Source: Akkermansiaceae bacterium
GTDB lineage: Bacteria; Verrucomicrobiota; Verrucomicrobiia; Verrucomicrobiales; Akkermansiaceae
Direction of reading: 5' to 3'
Assembly: GCA_028293225.1 (NCBI GenBank)
Contig: JAQGPE010000378.1
Coordinates: 1-20,039 of the forward strand
DNA length: 20,039 nucleotides
The translations under genes and the position numbers were made by a program. The notes under the pieces are model-generated. The model saw only the letters and a list, made by a program, of their open reading frames with translations, was not told where the DNA came from and ran no database searches. Of this stretch, positions 15,349-20,039 are shown piece by piece. Position 1 is the stretch's first letter, and the number at the start of each line of letters is the position of its first letter.

Positions 15349-15368
15349 GGTGTTGCTGCAGCAACACC
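15349..15368. promoter_or_regulatory. Perfect 20-bp palindromic activator site for operon B
   Basis: GGTGTTGCTGCAGCAACACC is a perfect palindrome centred 109.5 bp upstream of the -12 cytosine (about -121). Dyads of this kind are typical targets of the Fis-type domain of sigma-54 activators. The near-identical site at operon A sits at the same distance from its own promoter. Confidence 0.7.
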
Positions 15369-15430
15369 ATCGAGGCCTGCGGATCGCCCCGCGGATCTCA
15401 GATACCCGGGCCGCTGTGTCGGAAAATCCA

Positions 15431-15481
15431 CCGTGAAGGTCTCACGGATCCCGGAGCGTTTTTCCCTAAAGGGAATCGCTC
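15431..15481 (-). terminator. Hairpin pair behind the gntR-type gene
   Basis: Two stems: CCGTGA-N5-TCACGG (15431-15447) and GAGCG...TTCCC-TAAA-GGGAA...CGCTC (15454-15481). They lie downstream of the regulator gene and upstream of the activator sites, where a transcription stop would insulate operon B. There is no T tract, so a simple intrinsic terminator is not shown. Confidence 0.3.
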
Positions 15482-15575
15482 TGACACTCGCCGCTCAATC
15501 CCACAGCAGGGAGACACGGATCGGGACCTCGATCACCCGGATGAACCTGGGACCATCAATCGATGAGAAGGCTTC

Positions 15576-16268
15576 TCACTGATCCGCCTTCGCCCGGTGC
15601 AGCATGTGCAGTGTGATCTTCTGCACCGATGACTTGCTTTCATCGATGTGCGAGGTCAGCAGCAGCCGCGTCCTCGGAAGATTCCGCCGGATCAGATTCC
15701 AGAGAATTTGGCCATGCTCCTGATAGGTCGCCGCCACCCGGTCCGGCTTGATGAAATCGAGATGCCGCACCACCCGGATCCGCTCGGTGATCTCGTGGTG
15801 CATCCGCGCCATTTCCGCATTTCCGGCTGCCTCCACGATCTGCTCGTGGAAGCGCTCGTCCAGCGCGCAGACGGTCGGTCCGTCCGCCAGGCGCTCTTCC
15901 GGGCTCACCAGCCAGACCTTCTTGAGGTCGGCGAGATTCGGCGGCTTCTCCATCGAACACAGCTTCTCGACCGCCGCCATCTCCAGGATAGTCCGGATGT
16001 CGTAGAGCTGGTCGATCAGATCGAAATCGAGGGGCTTCACCTGCCAGCCGTTGCGGAAATGGACCTGCACGAAGCCGTCGCGTTGCAGCCGCGCCAGCGC
16101 CTCGCGGACCGGTGTCCGGCTCGCGTCCGTACGCTCGGCGATCTCTGTCTCGGTGAAATGGTCTCCCGGTAGGAGGCGATACTCGAAGATGTCCTGCTTC
16201 ACGCGTGCATAGATGCGCTCGGTGAGGCTCTCGGGACGTTCGCTCGCAGGCTTGCGGGGGCGGCTCAT
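15576..16268 (-). CDS. GntR-family transcriptional regulator (FadR/VanR type, FCD domain)
   Basis: Ligand-responsive DNA-binding regulator of 230 residues. The N-terminal winged helix (about 14-80) has LTERIYARVKQDI, LLPGDHFTETEIAERTDASRTPVREALARL and GFVQVHFRNGWQV. The C-terminal FCD domain has the acid/histidine set that often binds metal in this family (DERFHE, MHHEI, YQEHG, LLTSHIDE). I chose the ATG at 16268, 43 bp after bioB and just before the basic MSRPRKPASE; an upstream extension would run into bioB. Last gene of the urea carboxylase-bioB cluster, so it probably responds to a metabolite of that pathway; ligand unknown. A role in the sulfur operons is less likely because those carry their own activator and sigma-54 promoters. 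Confidence 0.85.
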   Translation of the reverse strand: MSRPRKPASERPESLTERIYARVKQDIFEYRLLPGDHFTETEIAERTDASRTPVREALARLQRDGFVQVHFRNGWQVKPLDFDLIDQLYDIRTILEMAAVEKLCSMEKPPNLADLKKVWLVSPEERLADGPTVCALDERFHEQIVEAAGNAEMARMHHEITERIRVVRHLDFIKPDRVAATYQEHGQILWNLIRRNLPRTRLLLTSHIDESKSSVQKITLHMLHRAKADQ

Positions 16269-16311
16269 TTTCGAGTGGATCAAATTCGGCCCGGCCCGCT
16301 GGAGGGGGCGA

Positions 16312-17370
16312 TCACGCCGGGACGGGCTTGAATTCGCATTCATCGGCCTCCGCGTCAAGCGGTTGGACGAGATCGCGTTCCACCGCCGGTGCCAGCGCAC
16401 GATCCGGATTTGCTGGCGGGGGACTCATCTCCCGGTCCGGCCGCTGCGGGCTCAGGCCCAGCTCCCGAAGCAGCGCCAGGTCTTCATTCGCCCGCGGGTT
16501 CGCCGTGGTCAGAAGCTTGTCTCCGTAGAAAATCGAGTTCGCTCCTGCGAAGTAGCACATTGCCTGCGCCTCCTTGCTCAGCGAGTAGCGGCCCGCACTC
16601 AGGCGGACCTTCGCTTGCGGAATGGCGATTCGCGCGCAGGCGATCATCCGCACCAGGGAAAGGACGTCCACCGGCTCATTGCCCTCCATCGGAGTGCCCT
16701 TGACCGGCATCAGCGAGTTGATCGGCACGCTCTCCGGAGGCGGGTTGAATTCGCTCAGAGTCTCCAGCATTCTCAGCCGGTCCTCGATCGTTTCGCCGAG
16801 TCCCAGGATCCCGCCGCTGCACACGCTCATGCCCGCCTCCTGTGCGTGGCGGATCGTTCTCAAGCGATCATCGTAGGTGTGCGTGGTGACGATGTTGGGG
16901 TAGTGCTCCCGCGAGGTGTCGATGTTGTGATTGTAGGCCGTCACACCCGCGTCTTTCAGCGCCGTGGCTTCCTCCGCACCCAGTTCGCCCAGCGTCACGC
17001 AGACCTCCATGCCCAGCGTGCTGACGTCACGGACGATGTCGATGATCTGCTCGAATTTCTGCGTGCCCATTCTCACGCCCTTCCACGCCGCCCCCATGCA
17101 GAAGCGCGTGGAGCCATTGTCGCGCGCCGCCCTGGCCCTCTCCATCACCGTTTCCTTTGCCATCAGGCTCTCCCGTTGCAGGCCGGTGCTGTAGCGGGAG
17201 CTCTGCGCGCAGTAGCCGCAGTCCTCACTGCAGCCGCCGGTCTTGATGCTGAGCAGCGTGCAAAGCTGTACCTCGCGCTCCGGCCAGTTTTCCTCGTGAA
17301 CCGCGCGCGCCCGTTTCAGGAGCTCGAAGAATGGCAGTTCATAGTGACGCTGGAGTTCGGTGAAATGCAT
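16312..17370 (-). CDS. bioB: Biotin synthase BioB
   Basis: Radical SAM enzyme inserting sulfur into dethiobiotin as the last step of biotin synthesis. The 352 residues carry the radical SAM [4Fe-4S] cysteines in CSEDCGYC (Cys47, Cys51, Cys54), the auxiliary-cluster cysteines in RFCMGAAW, MEVCVTLG and GMSVCSGG, and the arginine in VRLSAGR; YNHNIDTS and GANSIFYGDKLLTT are also typical. The last 45 or so residues are proline- and acid-rich and not part of the core. It starts 11 bp after the biotin-dependent urea carboxylase-family gene with no Shine-Dalgarno sequence. No other bio gene is in view, so the copy seems placed here to serve the carboxylase. Confidence 0.96.
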   Translation of the reverse strand: MHFTELQRHYELPFFELLKRARAVHEENWPEREVQLCTLLSIKTGGCSEDCGYCAQSSRYSTGLQRESLMAKETVMERARAARDNGSTRFCMGAAWKGVRMGTQKFEQIIDIVRDVSTLGMEVCVTLGELGAEEATALKDAGVTAYNHNIDTSREHYPNIVTTHTYDDRLRTIRHAQEAGMSVCSGGILGLGETIEDRLRMLETLSEFNPPPESVPINSLMPVKGTPMEGNEPVDVLSLVRMIACARIAIPQAKVRLSAGRYSLSKEAQAMCYFAGANSIFYGDKLLTTANPRANEDLALLRELGLSPQRPDREMSPPPANPDRALAPAVERDLVQPLDAEADECEFKPVPA

Positions 17371-17381
17371 GGCGGCGGCAT

Positions 17382-20039
17382 TTACGGATGTTCCAGGACC
17401 ACCAGCAGGTCGCCGGCTTTGACCTGCTTGCCGGGCTGGCAGTGGATGGCGCTGACCTTTGAGCTGATCCCGGCGTAAACATGGAATTCCATCTTCATCG
17501 CCTCCACGATCAGCAGCGGATCGTCCTCGTTCACCATCTGCCCCGGCTCGACCAGCAGCTTCCAGATATTGCCGCTGATCTCGGCGTGCACCGCATGCCC
17601 ATCCACCTCGGCAGCGGGGCCTCCAGTGTCCACTGCGCCAGCCTCAGGCTGGCCTGCGGCGTCATCGGTTTTCCACAGCGCAACCTCCTGCTCGAAGGCG
17701 ATCTTCTGTTTCGCCTGGAAGCTCTCGATACTCTCCGCATGGTCGATCAGGAAGCGCTCATAGGCGGCCAGTTCGAAATCCTCTTCCTCGACTTTCACCG
17801 TGGCCCGGCCTTCGCGGAAGGCATCACGGAACTCGTTCAGTTCTTCCTCACTGACCGGGTAGTAGCAAACTTGGTCGAAGAACCGCAGCAGCCACGGCTT
17901 GCCCGCTTCGAAGCCGGGGTTCTTCAGGAACTTGTTCCAGATCGGCACCGTGCGCCCGACCAACTGATAGCCTCCCGGCGAGTCCATGCCGTAGATGCAC
18001 ATGTAGACTCCGCCGATCCCGACCGTACCTTCAGCAGTGTAGGTTCGCGCCGGATTGTATTTCGAAGTCAGCAGGCGATGCCGAGGATCCACCGGCACCG
18101 CACAAGGCGCACCCAGGTAGACATCGCCCAGGCCCAAAACCAGGTAGCGGGTCTTGAAAATGATCTCTTTCACCTCCTCGATGCTCTCCAACCCGTTGAT
18201 GCGGCGGATGAATTCGCTGTTGCTCGGCAGCCACGGCGCCGTGTCACGCACCGACTGCCGGTAGCGCGCCACCGCGTCGAGCGTGGCGGAGTCCTCATAG
18301 GCCATCGGCAGATGCACCACCCGCGTCGGGATCTTCATCGTGTCCACCGCCGGTAGCTTTTCTTCGGCAGCGAGCAGCGCCGCGATCAGCCCCGCCTGCG
18401 GGATGGTACGGCTGTCATAGTGGACCTGTAGGGAGCGCACGCCGGGCGATAGTTCCAGGATGCCATTCACCGGGTGGGCCTTCAGTTCCTCCATCAGCGC
18501 ATGCACGCGGAAGCGGAACCGCAGGTCCAGCACCACCGGCCCATACTCGAGCAGGATGTATTTGTCCCCGGCCTGCCGGTAGGCGACTTCGGGATGGCTG
18601 CCCCGCGCCGGCAGATGGGCGATGATGCATTCGGAAAGCGTCCCCGGCGGCCTGGTGATCGGCGCGGGCTCCAGGAAAGGGAGGGGAGTCAGCGTTTCGA
18701 TCGCTTCATCGATCGCCTTCTCCAGTGTCAGAGCGGTATCGAAGGCGATGCGCCGGAAGCGGATCGTATCCCCCGGCTTCACCTGGCCCACCTTCCACAG
18801 TTCCGCTGCCGCGATCGTCAACGGGCAGACAAATCCACCCAGGCTCGGGCCATCCTTGGTCAGGATCACCGGCATGTCGCCCGTGAAATTGATCGCACCG
18901 ATCGCATACTCGGTGTCGTGAATGTTCGACGGATGCAGCCCTGCCTCGCCACCATCGGTCCGCGCCCAGGTTGGCTTCGGACCATTCAGCCGGATGCCCA
19001 GCCGGTTCGAGTTGTAGTGAACTTCCCACGGACTGGCGAAGAGCATGTCGATCGCTTCTTCTGTGAAGAAATCGGGCGCGCCGTGCGGACCGTAGAGCAC
19101 GCCGATCTCCCACTCGGAGGGATAGTCCGGGATCAGCTCAACCGGCGCAGGTGCCGGTTCATAGACCGGCGCCGGCGTGGTGCAGGCAGGGATCCCCGGC
19201 TGGTTCACCGCCAGCATGTCGGAGCCGCGCAGCGTCCGCCCTCCATGCCCGCCGAACTGGCCGAGCGCAAAGGTCGACCGGCTGCCGAGATAAAGCGGCA
19301 CGTCAAAGCCATGGCGCACCGCAAGGTAGGATCGACAGCCCTTCTCGGCCTTGCCCACATCGAGCACCTGGCCCGCCTTGACCGCGACCGGAGTCCAGAA
19401 AGGGATCACTTCTCCGTCCAGCTTTGCCTGAGAAATCGCCCCTGTTAGAGCGATCACCGTGTCCACATGGAAGCGCAGCTTCGGCCCGATCAGCGTGCAC
19501 TCCAGCGCCGCTGCCGAGACGTCGTTGCCCACGATCCGGTTCGCCAGCCGGAAGGCGTAGTCATCCATCGGACCCGAGGGCGGAACGCCGATGTCCCAGT
19601 AGCCGATCCGTCCCGGATAATCCTGGATCGTCGTGTAGGTGCCCGGCTTAATCACCTCGATCACCGGTGCGTGATATTCGAACATCGCCAGCGCACCGGT
19701 ATAGACCTCCGCCTTCGCAAAGAGCGCCGACCCCGCGATCTGCCGCAGATAGTCGAGGTTCGTGGAAATCCCCGCGACGTAGGTCCGCGACAGCACGCTG
19801 CGCAACTTCGCCAGCGCATCGGCCCGGTCTTCGCCGTGCACGATGTTCTTTGCGATCATCGGATCGTAGTAGGGTGACACCTCGGTCCCCGTGCTGATCC
19901 AAGTATCCACCCGGGCATCCTCGGGAAAGGTCACCTCCGTCAGCACTCCGGGCGAGGGCTGGAAATCCCGCAACGGATCCTCGGCATACAGCCGCACTTC
20001 CATCGAAGCTCCCTGCGGGGTGATCCGTGCATCCAGCGG
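17382..20039 (-). CDS. uca: Urea carboxylase-family biotin enzyme (N-terminal part beyond window)
   Basis: ATP- and biotin-dependent carboxylase converting urea to allophanate. The visible part (about 885 residues) opens inside the biotin carboxylase domain; codons continue in frame to the window edge (PLDARITPQGAS before the ATG at 20003), so that ATG is not the start. Order: biotin carboxylase C terminus (MEVRLYAEDP, FQPSPG), carboxyltransferase/AHS2 region (from about 19660: YTTIQDYPGRIGYWDIGVPP, SGPMDDYA), AHS1/KipI-like region (RQAGDKYILLEYG, SPGGYQLVGRT) and biotinyl domain with EAMKM, whose lysine codon is 17493-17495. A normal member is about 1200 residues. Directly upstream of bioB. 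No allophanate hydrolase is visible. Relatives annotated as urea carboxylase can be guanidine carboxylases; the window cannot decide. Confidence 0.92.
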   Translation of the reverse strand, partial: PLDARITPQGASMEVRLYAEDPLRDFQPSPGVLTEVTFPEDARVDTWISTGTEVSPYYDPMIAKNIVHGEDRADALAKLRSVLSRTYVAGISTNLDYLRQIAGSALFAKAEVYTGALAMFEYHAPVIEVIKPGTYTTIQDYPGRIGYWDIGVPPSGPMDDYAFRLANRIVGNDVSAAALECTLIGPKLRFHVDTVIALTGAISQAKLDGEVIPFWTPVAVKAGQVLDVGKAEKGCRSYLAVRHGFDVPLYLGSRSTFALGQFGGHGGRTLRGSDMLAVNQPGIPACTTPAPVYEPAPAPVELIPDYPSEWEIGVLYGPHGAPDFFTEEAIDMLFASPWEVHYNSNRLGIRLNGPKPTWARTDGGEAGLHPSNIHDTEYAIGAINFTGDMPVILTKDGPSLGGFVCPLTIAAAELWKVGQVKPGDTIRFRRIAFDTALTLEKAIDEAIETLTPLPFLEPAPITRPPGTLSECIIAHLPARGSHPEVAYRQAGDKYILLEYGPVVLDLRFRFRVHALMEELKAHPVNGILELSPGVRSLQVHYDSRTIPQAGLIAALLAAEEKLPAVDTMKIPTRVVHLPMAYEDSATLDAVARYRQSVRDTAPWLPSNSEFIRRINGLESIEEVKEIIFKTRYLVLGLGDVYLGAPCAVPVDPRHRLLTSKYNPARTYTAEGTVGIGGVYMCIYGMDSPGGYQLVGRTVPIWNKFLKNPGFEAGKPWLLRFFDQVCYYPVSEEELNEFRDAFREGRATVKVEEEDFELAAYERFLIDHAESIESFQAKQKIAFEQEVALWKTDDAAGQPEAGAVDTGGPAAEVDGHAVHAEISGNIWKLLVEPGQMVNEDDPLLIVEAMKMEFHVYAGISSKVSAIHCQPGKQVKAGDLLVVLEHP

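Larger units (their letters stand above)
15066..15575. other. 510-bp intergenic region: promoter, activator sites, leader
   Basis: No convincing gene. From left to right it holds the operon B leader (15066-15237) with two similar segments, the sigma-54 promoter (15247-15263), an AT-rich spacer, two palindromic activator sites (15323-15368) and a hairpin-rich stretch (15431-15481) behind the gntR-type gene. A plus-strand open frame through this region is taken to be spurious because it crosses all these elements and its sequence looks like no protein. Confidence 0.7.

Noticed and set aside
15564..15578. TGAGAAG-G-CTTCTCA inverted repeat at the gntR-type stop codon
   Set aside because: Loop would be too short for the full stem, no T tract follows, and it overlaps the coding end; not called as a terminator.
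15226..15582. 118-codon plus-strand frame in the intergenic region
   Set aside because: It crosses the sigma-54 promoter and both activator palindromes and shows no protein-like pattern.
16213..17478. 421-codon open frame on the plus strand opposite bioB
   Set aside because: Shadow of bioB in GC-rich DNA; the translation is Arg- and His-rich with no recognisable domain, while bioB has all its cluster cysteines.

Overview
The window comes from a GC-rich Gram-negative bacterium. Evidence for the Gram-negative envelope is a periplasmic binding protein and an outer-membrane beta-barrel protein ending in phenylalanine. The look of the barrel protein and the near absence of Shine-Dalgarno sequences make me lean towards Verrucomicrobiota, but this is an inference with low to moderate confidence. 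Almost everything reads on the minus strand. The exception is a truncated class I fructose-bisphosphate aldolase at the left edge (1-977, +), which converges on the rest.

The centre (about 1100-15370) is a large organosulfur-scavenging island in two adjacent minus-strand operons. Operon A runs 7556 to 1130: sfnG (dimethyl sulfone monooxygenase), ssuE (FMN reductase), ssuD (alkanesulfonate monooxygenase), a DszC/MsuC-like flavin monooxygenase, ribBA (riboflavin precursor synthesis) and a SfnR-like sigma-54 activator without a sensor domain. Operon B runs 15065 to 7754: an outer-membrane barrel protein, LivG-, LivH- and LivM-type ABC transporter parts, SfnB, a Liv-type periplasmic binding protein and a LivF-type ATPase. 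Most neighbours overlap by ATGA or sit a few bases apart. The expected chemistry is uptake of an organosulfur compound, oxidation of sulfone to sulfinate to sulfonate, then desulfonation to sulfite. SsuE supplies FMNH2 and RibBA supplies flavin.

Each operon has a near-consensus -24/-12 (sigma-54) promoter: TGGCACG-N4-GTGCT at 7703-7687 and TGGCATG-N4-TTGCT at 15263-15247. Each also has a TGTTGCTG-type palindrome centred at the same distance upstream, 109.5 bp from the -12 cytosine, or about -121. Operon B has a second copy about 28 bp closer. The likely activator is the SfnR-like protein at the end of operon A, which would close a positive feedback loop. Several products are almost free of sulfur amino acids: SfnB, the barrel protein, SsuE, the binding protein and SfnG together have no cysteine and only two methionines besides their start residues. 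This fits proteins made under sulfur starvation and ties the otherwise unassigned transporter and barrel protein to that response.

The right part (15576-20039) is a separate minus-strand cluster: a urea carboxylase-family protein cut by the window edge, biotin synthase BioB 11 bp behind it, and a FadR/VanR-type GntR regulator. BioB probably helps supply the biotin cofactor of the carboxylase. The 15066-15575 gap carries the operon B promoter, its activator sites, a long leader and hairpins, but no convincing gene. I saw no tRNA, rRNA, CRISPR array, insertion sequence or phage gene.
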